From positions 4,216,001 through 4,280,000 of the forward strand of contig CM066288.1 of NCBI GenBank assembly GCA_033816765.1: a stretch of DNA of 64,000 nucleotides, written 5' to 3'. Every line of letters starts with the position of its first letter. Position 1 is the first letter of the stretch. Below the pieces are notes generated by a model. The model ran no database searches, had not been told where the DNA came from, and saw nothing but the letters and a program-made list of their open reading frames with translations. The stretch is from Nothopassalora personata. Lineage: Eukaryota > Ascomycota > Dothideomycetes > Mycosphaerellales > Mycosphaerellaceae. Position numbers and translations under genes: made by a program. Positions 53,767 to 64,000 of the stretch are shown one piece after another.

Positions 53767-55173
53767 CGTGGCGTGAGGGGAGGGGAGATGTCGGGACGGA
53801 GCTGCTACGTGTGTGCAGATCGACTCGTATGGTGGTGTGTAGCTCGAGGTAGAGGACGAGGAACGTAGCGTAGCGGAGCGATTGCTCTCCCCTGGAAATG
53901 TCGTTGAGTGGTACTGCTGGGGCCGCTTGGCGTGTTGGGAGAGCTTTATCGCTGGCCGACCATCAATGAGCGGGATGCTGCTGGTCGGAGTTGGAGCGTT
54001 GTTGTGCTGGTGGAGATGAAGGCTCGAACGAATGAAACAACAACCACTGCTGCGCACGTGTTTGGGGTCGGGCAGAAAGGAATGAACGGCGGCGAGGGCC
54101 TTGGGTCTTGATGTACAGATGCAACCTGGAACCTTTCCAGTGCGGTAAATTTTGTGCCGTAGCGCGCTCAGGGACGAGTTCTGGAAGCACGTTGTTTATT
54201 GCAAACTTTCCTTCCCTCACGACCACGACGGTAGCCATTGGCTATTCTAATACGCTTCGTTGCATTGCCACTCGTTTCGTCTATCATCTGCCGCTTTTTG
54301 GCGACTTTTCTGACCGTCATTCGCGCGCAATGCACTCGTTCACCGCAGCAGATGCTCGACGCCGACAGATCGGCAATCTGTCCACTAGTTCTAGCCATGC
54401 CAAGCCCCATTCTACAATGCAGGGCCTCCCTTCCCCGGCCTATTGCTTCGGGTGAGGAATGGTTCCAGCGAATAGAGCCATTACTTGGCGATAACTTGTT
54501 GGCAGTCGACTGAACCGGCGAGCAGGTCGCTGCTACTAGCCTGGTTGACCCCGACGTTGCGCAGTCTCGCGGTGAAGACTAGCTGTCTTTACGGCGTGAC
54601 CAACAGTCATTGCTGTACCCAGCGTCTGTATGTTCGGAGTCCGCCGTGATAGCAGGCGCAGAGCAAAGCGACAGGTGATGCAGGGAGAGGGAATCGTCCT
54701 CGCACCACGTGCAATGTCGTTGAGAGGCCGGTGGATCACCGACCGATTCAGCTCGTGGCTGGAGTTCCATAGCCCGTCGTTATCGCACCTGCTAGCCTGC
54801 TCAAGCACAATTGGTAGTTGCCACAAGCAAGGTTTTGACCCCACCGTGGTGTCAGTGGACGTTGTCATTTGGTGTTGTGCTTTTGCAAGAACAGCAGGTA
54901 CGGCAGGTACTTGGCGACTTGACATGTGAAGCCGAGTTGCAAGAAATGCCATGTCAGTTGCGAGAGTGAAAGAGAAGTTCCAGTAGGTACATGTTGTGTT
55001 CATCATGTGTGAGTCTCTACGTTCATTGCTACGTTTCGGCTCTTCTTTCTCGTCCGTCTCTCATCGCTTTTCGTCATCATCGTCGCCAAATGTACAAAGT
55101 CGCTATGTTGAAGTCAAGACTAGGTATCACATGCCAGTGGTGGATCAAGCACATGCAAAGGCACAGCAGCCCA
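53767..55173. promoter_or_regulatory. Long region upstream of the desaturase gene
   Basis: About 1.4 kb between the desaturase start and the 3' end of the MetE-like gene. Short ORFs only. The desaturase leader and promoter presumably occupy the left half. Confidence 0.45.
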
Positions 55174-56419
55174 TCAAGGTCGATCGGGCCAAAGTTCTTT
55201 AGCCACATCTTGCACCAACTTGAGCTTAGCAAACATCTTCTCCTCAGTCATGCCATCCGCTCCAATAGCAACACTGGCAAAGCCGCACTGCGGGCTGATA
55301 CCAATGTTCTCCATGGCCTCCTCCACACTGCGCCCTTGACCTTTGGCGATGATCTGCGCGGCCTCCTGCACGCGACTCTTGATCAAGTGTGGGTCCTCGA
55401 GTTGTGGGTCCTTTGTGGTCACGACACCAAGCACGACGTTCTTGTGCTTCGGGAGGAACCGGAGTGGTTCGAAGCCACCTGAGCGTGGGTTGTCGTATTC
55501 GAGGTAAAATGTGTCGTAGTTGAGGATCTTGAAGAAGCGCTCCGCGATCTTTTCGTATGATCCCTCGCTGAAGTGCATAGACTTGGAGAAGTTACCTGGG
55601 GTCTGTCAGCTGATGAAACGGGTGCTAGGTAACAGCCTTTCACGCACCTCTGCAGATGTGCAGGCCGACATGAAGGTCATCCGGACGATCGGCGATGCAG
55701 TCGTTGTGTGCCTTGAGGTACAAATCGAACAGCTTATCAGTATCCTCGCCATCCTCACGAAGACCCTTCAGCATATCGTCCGAGCAGAAGTATGCAAGAG
55801 TTGGGTCGTCGATCTGGATGTTCCTTAGACCTTCATTGTACAAAGTCTTGAACTCTTGCCTGTACGCTGTGGCCAAGTCATCGAAGAATTCGGCGTCGGT
55901 TGAGTACACATCCTTCGGATAGCACTTTCCTGGAGCCAAACGCAGGTGGAAATAGCATGGAGGTGGCATAGTAAACTTGGCCTGTCCCCACTGCTCCTTG
56001 GGGAGCTGATCCCTCAAAAGCTTCCAGTTGTCCAAGTATGGGCTCTTCGAGTACTTGATCTTGCCCTCGCAGATCGCGGCCATCGGGTACTGCTTGCCCG
56101 CCTTCTTCAACGCAGCAATCGGTGCAGCCGACAGTCTAGCCAAGTCCCACGGCACTGGACTCACCTCTTTGAAGCCTTCCAGCTTCTCGAAGAAGCCAGA
56201 GAAGTAATACTTCCTGTCGAACTCTCCCGAGCACAAGGCACGGACATTATGATCCTGCTGCTTCTTCACAATGTTCGCAATCTCTTTCCTCTGCACCTCC
56301 CTCAACTCCTCTTGCGAGATCTGGCCTGCATCGGCCTTATCCTGTGCCTCCGAGACTGCTGCTGGGCGGATCAATGATCCAATATGGTCTGCGTGGAAGG
56401 GAAGCTTGGTGACGGGCAT
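55174..56419 (-). CDS. MetE/UROD-fold cobalamin-independent methionine synthase-like protein
   Basis: Two exons: 56419..55648 and 55595..55174, with a 52-bp intron, giving 397 residues. It begins PFHADHIGSLIRPAAVSEAQ, the start typical of the YxjG/MetE C-terminal-like family. Other segments are SGEFDRKYYFSGFFEKLEGF, YFHLRLAPGKCYPKDVYSTD, YNEGLRNIQIDDPTLAYFCS and GLHICRGN, which the splice completes; this carries the putative zinc-binding His and Cys. Further on are YLEYDNPRSGGFEPLRFLPK, then LGVVTTKDPQLEDP and ISPQCGFASVA, giving another Cys ligand. The family resembles methyl transfer from a pterin or small donor to homocysteine-like thiols. It is half the length of true MetE, so it is not the main methionine synthase. 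Substrate is unknown. Confidence 0.85.
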
Positions 56420-58598
56420 TGTCTATGTTTTACTCAACGATTTGTACGTCGAAAGGGTATGCACCGGAGAGAGAAGAGAGTGGACAAGAGGTTTCAATTG
56501 TCTTGACAACTAACTATAGCATGGGCGCTTGTCGTATCACTTGCAGCCACGGCAGTTGCTCATGGTCACTTTGTGCTGAGACTCGTTACTCATTGCGGAT
56601 CTGGAACTCCACCTGACGACAGAACGCACGGAGCTCTCGCCTCCTTGAACAGCCGAAAGGTTGTTGACATGTTGGGCCAGGATCGTGATGTGTGGACTAT
56701 CCGCAAAAGTGGTGGACGTAAGTTGTGGCAAAAGCAGAGATTCGCCGAAGCCACAGGAGTTCCCACGCCTGCCCGTTGTGGGCATGGCATGCAGTTCCTC
56801 TGCTCGCAACTGCCGATTCGAACCGCTTTTGCAATTTACCCTATATTTCTCGACGGTTTTAGTGCACATTATCGTACGCTAGCAAGGGCTTTATGATCCC
56901 GCGCTCTCGAAAACCTCCGCTAAACACTTCCCCGAACACTACTTCGCCGGTCTAGCACTACCTATTGCCGACGAATGTGATGGCCTAAACACTTCAAATC
57001 GCACCTCGAAACCCCTAAACCTATAGTTCTAAGGCAAGAAGCGACGTACGAGCGGGCCGCCGGCCTACGTTGTGTACCCTAAGGTACTTGTACGAAGGTT
57101 GTCATTATGTTAGTGTATTTAGTAAGATTTGATTCAGATTCCATTAGGAAGTGGCGCTCGGAGAGGGCCGACGACAACGACAACGTACGCCAAGGTAATC
57201 CACTCGAATAACGCTAGCGGGGTATGCGGTATCGTACAGTCCAGAGCAAGATTTTTGCAACACCTGTATTCAAACTTTACTCTATTAGGCTATCACTTGT
57301 TTATTCTCAAGGTGCTGCTGACCCTCTACCCTATTAACTACCTTATTAACCACCTCTCTATATAGCTCGTAGGCGCGACTCTAGCAGAGTCAAGAACGGC
57401 CAGATGATCGCCTCATATAATAAAGGGCGAATACAGGGGTTGCAAAAATCTTACACTGGATTGTACGTGGATTCTTCCTCGCCGATGATTGCAGATATCC
57501 CTGTTCTCTGTCTAACAGCTACCTGCAACTGTTATTCCACCGTTTCAGCACACTCTTTTAATGATAGTCCGCACAACAACTCCGCACGACTACAAGAGGG
57601 ATAGCGACGGTGCCTCACGCAAAACCAGGCTTCGAAGAGGTGAACAAGGCCCGTCAAACTCCCTCGTGTTACTGTTTACAATCGTGCGGACTTCTGCACA
57701 GACCTGGGCGTTCGGAGAGAGAAACAAGATTCCCCGGAGGCCTTGCTAGACGCAACCTTGGAGTGAGGGGGACCATCATGAATGGGCTGGGCTGCTCACA
57801 TCTTACAGTACAACAGCTTCGCTCACGACGGCTCCACGGACAACTCCGTCCGTTGGACATATGCCGAGATACGTATAGAAATTGCTTGCATACAGTCACG
57901 AGATCTATGGATCGATATGTGCAGTACTGGTGAAGGACCGAATACGGCCATTCATTACTGGTACAGGAATTTCATACAAGCATGACCTTGAGCATATCAT
58001 CCACGGCAGCAAGGGAGTGCCTTTGTTCCAGCGCACTCAGCTTGGCCGCTTTACGAGCGCCATTCTTGCAGACATGAACCAGCAGATCCAGGTCTATAAC
58101 ATCCAAAAGTTGCCACTGAACCACAAGCTTACTTCCTCGTTCAGAACGAGTGCGGAGCGGCAGGATCCAGTCATCTCACTGTCGTACGCGACCGCCAGGT
58201 TGATAGCATCAAGCATTCTTTCCTCCACCAGGTCGAGATCTCGATGCTCGTATGCTCCCAACGGCATCTATTCCTAGATGCTCCAAGTCACTGGAATTTG
58301 TCCTCGGCACCACGTGTGCAAATGCACTCCATGCACTCCATGCTCACTCCCCGCTGGCATTGTTTGTCTTCGTGTCAGATTAACGGATCGTCCACCATGG
58401 CACACGGCGTAACATTCGCGATTGCCCAGCTCGTCCTAGGCAAGTCTCACTTCAAGCGGGTGTCTGCCTGTTGAAGCGTGCATTCCAAAGCCGTCCCATG
58501 ATCCAAGACATCAACGCGCGCCTCTCGTGCTGTGTATGCTTGCAAAGACCTCAAAATACACCCTCTCTGCTCCAACCACTCGTCAGCTGCTTCGACCG
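56420..58598. other. Gene-poor, partly AT-rich interval with an inverted-repeat element
   Basis: About 2.2 kb without a supported gene. Between about 57090 and 57460 the sequence becomes AT-rich (TATATAGCTCGTAG, ACCCTATTAACTACC), unlike its flanks. The element at 57233-57467 is listed separately. An ORF at 57882..58277 shows no recognised domain. Confidence 0.5.
57233..57467. mobile_element. MITE-like 235-bp element with terminal inverted repeats
   Basis: The left end (57233-57268) and the right end (57432-57467) are reverse complements at 32 of 36 positions. The shared core is GTTGCAAAAATCTT. Weaker inverted similarity continues inward for a further ~15-40 bp. The interior is AT-rich and encodes nothing. 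Size, AT content and inverted ends fit a non-autonomous DNA transposon (MITE). No clear target-site duplication was found, and no other copy was noticed in the window. Confidence 0.55.
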
Positions 58599-58994
58599 TT
58601 AGATACGCGCCCGTGGCAAGCGCAGATCCGGAACACTTGCTGCTGGCTTCAACAAAGAAGCCTGAGAAAACGCCGCTTGATGTGGTCCACCAGTCTGCAG
58701 CTCGAGATATCGCTCCGGGCTTGCTCTCTCCATTCTCTCCATTCGCACTTTTCTCATTCTCTTCCAGGCGAAGAATCCGATTGCAATGAGCAGAATCGCA
58801 CCTAATATTGTAGATGAGGCGATACCTGCCCTCGCAGCCTGGCTGAGATGCGACACTTTGTGCTCGTTGGGCCCTGTCGGTGCTGGTCCGGTCGTGACTT
58901 GCGTTGCAGAGAATGTCTGTACAGATGCGGACTCGAAAGCCATGATCTGCATCGCATGGAGCAGGAGGAGAAGCAGGGCAATTATCTGCTCCAT
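58599..58994 (-). CDS. Small single-pass membrane protein with signal peptide
   Basis: 131-codon ORF from ATG at 58994. MEQIIALLLLLLHAMQIMAF is a signal peptide. A 45-residue Ser/Thr/Pro-rich extracellular segment (TFSATQVTTGPAPTGPNEHK) follows. A transmembrane helix (SSTILGAILLIAIGFFAWKR) comes next, then a basic cytosolic start (RMRKVRMERMERASPERYLE) and a tail with LQTGGPHQAAFSQASLLKPA. This type I layout with a mid-length Thr/Pro ectodomain is common among fungal wall sensors or uncharacterised surface proteins. The Cys-rich WSC domain is absent. No orthologue recognised. Confidence 0.6.
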   Translation of the reverse strand: MEQIIALLLLLLHAMQIMAFESASVQTFSATQVTTGPAPTGPNEHKVSHLSQAARAGIASSTILGAILLIAIGFFAWKRMRKVRMERMERASPERYLELQTGGPHQAAFSQASLLKPAASVPDLRLPRARI

Positions 58995-59850
58995 GCTGGC
59001 CGGCTGTGATCTTCAGGACTTCTGCTTCTGCGGGTACTTTGAGTAGTGGGTATTACTGTTGCAATTTCCGCCCGGCAGTGCAGGTAGCTGTGTCGAGGCG
59101 AGTGTTGCGCAGATAATGGACCCAAGCGGCAGGCCTCGTGCCTTGACATGTACAGTCCAGACGTCCTTCGCTGTCTGATGTGGCTGAGGATTCCTTGTAT
59201 GCGGGCAGCTTATCTCGAAGCTGCGACTGCCTCAATTTGCACAATCGCAGGAGTGAGACCGTCAGCAGGCGTTTGCAAAGACGCTGCGCACCTGAACGCT
59301 GATGTGCCAAGGACACTTGCAATTGCAACAGCAGAACTCATTGGTAACACTTCCCTTGGCATAGCATCGATCGCTCTGCCATGATCTTGACCATGCGACC
59401 CGGAAATATGGCGATGGCACACAAATGCAGTAGTGCCCAACCCGGTCGAGGCCGGTGGAGACGCGACAACGCGAAGACTCATACGATTTCAGGAGAGTAG
59501 GCATCGAACTTCATTACCGAGAGTGTGACTGACACTGGATGGGTAAGTGTCGGTAAGGCTGCCGAAATATGGCCTGTGCCCCTGAGGAGATCTCAAGTAC
59601 TTGCAGGGGAATGCATGTCAGCACTTGAAGTTACGTGACGAACGAGGAAACGAGCTCTGCTCAAAGGGTAGCTTGCCTTGCGAATTGCCTGAGCGATCTT
59701 GTCCAATACCTCGATCGCATTCCGCGGCCTCAAAAACGTTGAGCTGTTTGACCGGCAGGAAGCAGAGCGAATTTAACCGCATATCGAACTCGCCGTCAAG
59801 GGACGCACCAGCGATACGACAAGCCTTCCCACCTTGCACTGGTCGTAGGT
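58995..59850. other. Intergenic interval
   Basis: About 850 bp. ORFs of 70-110 codons on both strands have no recognised features. Confidence 0.35.
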
Positions 59851-60426
59851 CTAGCTCCCTTTCGCAACAGCATCCTTCCGTTGACCCTTCTCCTTCTCAG
59901 ACTGTAGCTCGAGTTTCGCCTTCTTGAGCTCCTCCTGGCATAGCTTCAGCTGCTTATCTATACTGAGTTCCTCTTCACCGTCCTCAGCCTTACGTTTGAC
60001 CAGTCGAGTGCCGGATACTGGTGCCGTAGATTCGTCGAAAGGCTCGAGATCCTCCCCTTGGCACCCAAAAGCTGCCATATTCGAGTCGAAGTACTCAATA
60101 CAATCATTTTTGCTATGTCCAGGGATACGAATAGAGAGCTCGCCGAAGTCGATGTGCTCTTCATCGTCGTCCAACTCTCCCATCAGGTGCTTGTGGCCCT
60201 CGAGAATGGGGTATCGTTCTGAAATAGTCCATGTCGAAGGGCCATCGTGGATATGTGGTTCGTTGGCGGAAGGGCCGTCGGGTAAAGCTACGCGCTCGAT
60301 TCTTGTCGAAGATGCTACTGCCGGTGGCATTACCAGATTTGCCTCGACCTTAGCGTGCAAATCTGAGCCTGCGATAGGACATGACACTGGATGCGATATG
60401 AGTTTGGTGCAGAATGTGCTGTTCAC
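59851..60426 (-). CDS. Hypothetical protein with C-terminal coiled coil
   Basis: 191-codon ORF from 60426; an internal start at 60330 (MPPAVASSTRIER) would give 159 residues. The middle is acidic (MGELDDDEEHIDFGELSIRI). A possible nuclear localisation signal RLVKRKAEDGEEE lies near residue 143. It is followed by a heptad-like charged helix to the end (DKQLKLCQEELKKAKLELQS). No domain recognised. The combination suggests a nuclear coiled-coil protein, but this is inference. An upstream exon cannot be excluded. Confidence 0.5.
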   Translation of the reverse strand: MNSTFCTKLISHPVSCPIAGSDLHAKVEANLVMPPAVASSTRIERVALPDGPSANEPHIHDGPSTWTISERYPILEGHKHLMGELDDDEEHIDFGELSIRIPGHSKNDCIEYFDSNMAAFGCQGEDLEPFDESTAPVSGTRLVKRKAEDGEEELSIDKQLKLCQEELKKAKLELQSEKEKGQRKDAVAKGS

Positions 60427-61753
60427 CCTTTTGTAATTGCAGTACGGGACGCCATGCCTGGCCAGGACATGGTGGTATGTCGAGTGCGCGACGCGGCGCT
60501 CTGGCTACTGGTTAATGATGGCGGCCAGGGTGGCGGTGGGTACTGTGGCACGTTTGTCGGCCCTGGATGAGCTTGGAAATCGGCGCGCTGAATGATGCGT
60601 GTCCAGAGAAGTCGCGTGCTCGAAGATCCTCGCCCTCCTCACCCTCAGTTACGTGGGTAAAGTTATCACGCTGGTTTTAGATCCTTGTCCCTTTTCGGCA
60701 CTAACCGCACTTGCATGTGCAAGCAAGCCCGCCGTTGGTCACCCGCGCCGTCACTCGACCTCACCTGTTTCCGCTTGGGGAGATGACTCTTCTTCGAGCT
60801 TTTCAGGTCTTCTTGCTCTTTCTAGCCACCATCAACTCCCCCCAAATCATGACCATCATCTCACACAAACCCCTTCTATCTTGTTGCACCACACGATCCA
60901 CGGGACACGATCCACGGCAGTCCTCACGACAGTCTCCTGCTCAGGGCACCTGCGGCGGGTGATCTCACATGACGGACGGTCGGCGGCCTCAGTGTCGGGC
61001 GGGCTGTGGCTGCGATCACAGGTGTTGAACCAGGAAGCGTACATCAGGTGGGGTCCTGGCTGTTTCAACAACGGGAACAACAGCGCGCACTATTGGTCCT
61101 TTCGCAAGCAGCCTGTGTGATCGACCCCGTCGAACGACCCTGAGCGACCGCCTTCGAGGTACTACTGGTGGGTTTGGCACGTGTCGAGGAGACAGTCAGT
61201 CATCGACATCACAGCCCCGATGTCTTCCTGCGCGAGGTTAGCTTGGTGGAGAGGATCGAATCAGCGGCTGGCTGTGCTACGGGCTTCCTGAAAAGGAAAA
61301 ACAATGGGACGAGTCGTATGTATCTCCACCGGCAGCTCAGCGTTCCTCACAATGTAGCCTCGACTGCCTTGAGATGGACTCGGGGAGGTAATATCCCTCC
61401 CCTCACGTGTGTGATGTGTGCCAGCCACTCGGGCCGGCGGACGCTGAATTCAAATATAGGTCATCGTCGTCGAGCTGCAAGCTTGACGGCGGAGACCAGA
61501 AAGTAGATTGCGTTAGCATCTGACGCTGAGGGCTCAAAAGTGAGCCACACGTCGCTCAACCTGGCAGAAGGAACCGACGCGACGGCTTGAAGCTAATCTT
61601 CCACTGGATCATAACACTGCTGTCTCTGACTACCTGTGCTGCTGCTGCGCAACACATATATGGCCAACCACATTCATCTCCCATCCCTTAGTACGTCTTG
61701 ATCATCTGACAACGAGTTTCGCGGCGACTACGGTGGATGTTCTGATCACGTCT
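60427..61753. other. Gene-poor interval
   Basis: About 1.3 kb downstream of the Ste50 gene. ORFs present are Ser/His-rich and unconvincing. No RNA gene or repeat recognised. Confidence 0.4.
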
Positions 61754-63903
61754 TCACAGAAAACCGCCCGGCACAGGCTGCTAAGCGCACCACGTCAGAC
61801 CTGAAGTCTAGAAACGACCAGGACTCGCACGCACGTTACTCACCTTGGCAGCTTCCTGATTTGGCACTGCCGTAGTTGATGTTCCACTCCAGCCTTCTTG
61901 CGGTGACGCATGACGTCTGAGCATGAACATGGGCTTTCGTCCTTCCTTGTCGAGCTGTTTGAACAGTAGTAGGGGCTTCTCTTCGAGGCCGAGACAGCGT
62001 TCTTGGTCGCCGTGCACGATGTATAGAGCATACTGCCGCCAGTCGTCCGTGATGTTGTAGCGTTTGAGTGCCTGCAATTATTAGTGGGAGGATTACCATA
62101 CATGTGTCCTTTGCTTACCACTGGTAACACGACTCGACAAGGGTCATCTATGCTGACACGGAAACTCTTGAAGATCTCGACTTGTGGATTGTCTCTGTCT
62201 CGCGAAGTCCCAGGATGCTCATCTTCTCGCGGGCTAGGTGTGGGTGCTTGCCGCCTTGCTCGGTCCTGTTCACGAAGGCGTGCACTTGATTGAGGCTGAT
62301 CTGCCACGAAAGTGCTAGCTTGGCTGTATGTGGAGTAACCTGTACCCGTGTCGTCCGTGTACCCGTAATGTCGGTCTTGACGGGACGATGTGCCATCTCG
62401 AGGGAAAGAGCGACCGGCGGCTGCACCTGAAGAATGCCCCGCAGACCCTGGAGGTTGCACAGCGTACGCCGGACTCGTAGGACTCATCTGCTGGCCGTGC
62501 ACGCTGTTCGGACTGGTCTGACTGGACATACTAGCCGTTAAGTGGCTGCTTGCTGCCATTGCAGCTGCCGATGCTTCAATATGAGCACCACCATCGTCTC
62601 GAACTTCTCTAGGCTGAGGCGTGTGCGATTGAGGTGGATGTGTAGGCGAATGTTGTTTCGTGTTGTCAGTGTTCTTCAGGAAGAGTTTCTTCGTTGAGAA
62701 CTTCCTGCTCAACGAGCTGCCCTTAGTGTGGCTCGAGTCCGGCTTCAGGTTCATGCTCTCCTCTCGTGGCGAAGGTATTGTCCCACCTGCTGGGTCTGGC
62801 AATGGCGTACTCTGGTCTTTCACTAATCTCATGATCGGTAATGTCTCCTCTCTCAGCTTCTTGTTCTCGTCTGCTATCCTGTCCAGGTCCTGTTTCATAG
62901 CTCGTAGCTCTGCCTCTGCAGCAATGATCCTCTGGTCACGCAGTCGAATAGACTCAATGATTCGTGCAATGTCGTCCCGAGTTGCATGTAAATCGCCCTT
63001 CTCCACTTCTGCCGACAGTGGCACGTAATCTCCCTCCTCAATCTTGACTCCTGCTCGCATCTTTTGTTCATAAACAGCCTTTAGTATTGTAAGTCTGTGT
63101 CCCACACTCGCGATGCCCAACTCTCGTAGCTCGTCGTGATGTAAAGCGATCAATGCCTCGCCATTTACTCCTTCATCTAAAAACGTCGCGCCGTACTGTT
63201 TGAAGGCAGGGGAGAGACTTGCAATATAGTCTGCTGCCTCTCCCTCTGTCCATTGCGTTATCTTCCCTGTCGGACTCCCTCCTTCCCTATCTGCCCAGCC
63301 TTGTGTCGTCGGCGTGTCCTCGCCATCCATAGACTGGGCGTCCTCCGAGTCCGATGGATGATCAGACTCATCATCGTGAAAGTGGCCGGCTATGATGGGC
63401 GAACTGAAGACAGATCGCTCGAACTCGTCATCGGCTTCGGCATCGCTGTCATAGGTGCTGTCTCCCGCTTGCCGCGCATACTTGTCCATTGTGCTCTTTA
63501 CCTCGGCACGCGTGACCGTGTCACTGCGAGAACGACGCTTCCGGTCGACAATGGGAGGCAATTCCGGGGCAGTTCGTGTTGGCGCTGGCTCGACGCGGTC
63601 ACCAAAGGAGGGGTCGATTGGTGTGCCCCCGAACTCGGTGTCGGTGGGTGACGTGGGATAAGACGAGTGCCTTCTATCGTGCAGCAGCGTCAGGGTCGTA
63701 TTCGTGCTTGTGCTGCCTCCAGACGTTCGCTGCGGCAAGCTTGCCGAGCTTTGGTGTGTCGACGTGCTGGAGCCCGACCCCGTGAGCGCGACAATATTCA
63801 ATGGACGGTGAGGTATGTGTGATGCTCGGTGGGAGACGCGTGCCATCCACGATCCTTTATTGGTGTGCGGCTGGCTGCCATAGGCCTCATTGAACGTGGC
63901 CAT
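61754..63903 (-). CDS. STE50: Ste50-like MAPK adaptor with SAM and RA domains
   Basis: Exons 63903..62119 and 62071..61844, then a likely short last exon 61777..61754 (PVPGGFL), with introns of 47 and 66 bp, giving about 678 residues. If the last intron is not used, the frame ends at 61808. The start is MATFNEAYGSQPHTNKGSWM. The SAM domain covers roughly residues 215-285 (WTEGEAADYIASLSPAFKQY, ALHHDELRELGIASVGHRLT, ILKAVYEQK). A coiled coil follows (LRDQRIIAAEAELRAMKQDL). A long Ser/Pro-rich linker precedes the Ras-association domain (IFKSFRVSIDDPCRVVLPVA, ALYIVHGDQERCLGLEEKPL, LLFKQLDKEGRKPMFMLRRH), split by the first intron. Ste50 links Ste11 MAPKKK to Cdc42/Ras membranes in pheromone, filamentation and osmotic pathways. 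The window contains all of it. Confidence 0.92.
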
Positions 63904-64000
63904 GCGTGCGTTTTCCCAACGCTGTGGAAAAGGCGCACTGCAGTCGGGGAGTACCCGCACTCAAGGCCAGCGCCAAATCAGTGGACAGAGTCCTGCTGGG

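Noticed and set aside
56770..56840. Possible tRNA: GGTTCGAATC-like box on the minus strand
   Set aside because: The flanking five bases do not pair as a T-arm, and there is no matching A box or acceptor stem.
60599..61120. 173-codon plus-strand ORF with hydrophobic start
   Set aside because: After a brief hydrophobic stretch it is Ser/His/Thr low-complexity with no motif; likely a chance frame.
1..64000. CRISPR arrays, rRNA, bacterial operons, plasmid origins
   Set aside because: The window is eukaryotic, with introns and monocistronic genes; no regularly spaced repeats or rRNA segments were seen.

Overview
This window looks like a piece of a filamentous ascomycete (Pezizomycotina) nuclear genome, most likely a dothideomycete. 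Genes lie on both strands. Introns are mostly 43-66 bp with GT...AG ends. The gene set includes a Zn2Cys6 regulator, a STRIPAK scaffold, Ste50, a CRT10-like protein, an expansin-like protein and small F-box-like paralogs. The class is an inference from protein character; I could run no search. Exon joins come from reading frames, splice sites and continuity with remembered family sequence. Individual splice sites could be off by a few bases.

Layout. 1-1.2 kb: sugar-transporter (MFS) gene remnant cut by the window edge and carrying two frameshifts. 2.2-4.2 kb: UVRAG/Vps38-like protein. 5.0-6.2 kb: tandem pair of F-box-like genes, one frameshifted. 7.0-8.3 kb: divergent pair of mitochondrial genes, GcvH and bS6m, sharing a short promoter. 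9.6-12.4 kb: an acidic-tailed F-box-like protein and a Cys-rich protein. 13.9-19.3 kb: thioredoxin-like protein, Zn2Cys6 regulator, and an unknown gene broken by one in-frame TAG. 19.6-25.6 kb: Rab GTPase with an unusual insertion, LOG-family phosphoribohydrolase, and STRIP/Far11. 25.6-28 kb: gene-poor, with a possible CmcJ-like remnant. 28.1-35.9 kb: expansin-like protein, C2H2 protein, SLY41-like transporter and a secreted alpha/beta hydrolase with a probable GC-AG intron. 36-43 kb: mostly gene-poor, with a HAD hydrolase, a HET-domain pseudogene and one orphan ORF. 43.3-56.4 kb: dense housekeeping block of CRT10-like, serine palmitoyltransferase small subunit, mitochondrial ClpX, glycogen branching enzyme, oleate desaturase and a MetE-like protein. 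56.4-61.7 kb: gene-poor, with a 235-bp imperfect inverted-repeat element and two small ORFs. 61.8-63.9 kb: Ste50.

There is no biosynthetic cluster or obvious operon-like logic. Shared themes are mitochondrial function (GcvH, bS6m, thioredoxin-like, ClpX), MAPK/morphogenesis signalling (Ste50, STRIPAK), membrane traffic (UVRAG, Rab) and lipid metabolism (SPT subunit, desaturase). The most unusual items are the in-frame TAG inside an otherwise continuous conserved-looking reading frame, the inverted-repeat element, the Rab insertion, and several decayed accessory genes (MFS, HET, F-box-like, CmcJ-like) next to intact housekeeping genes.
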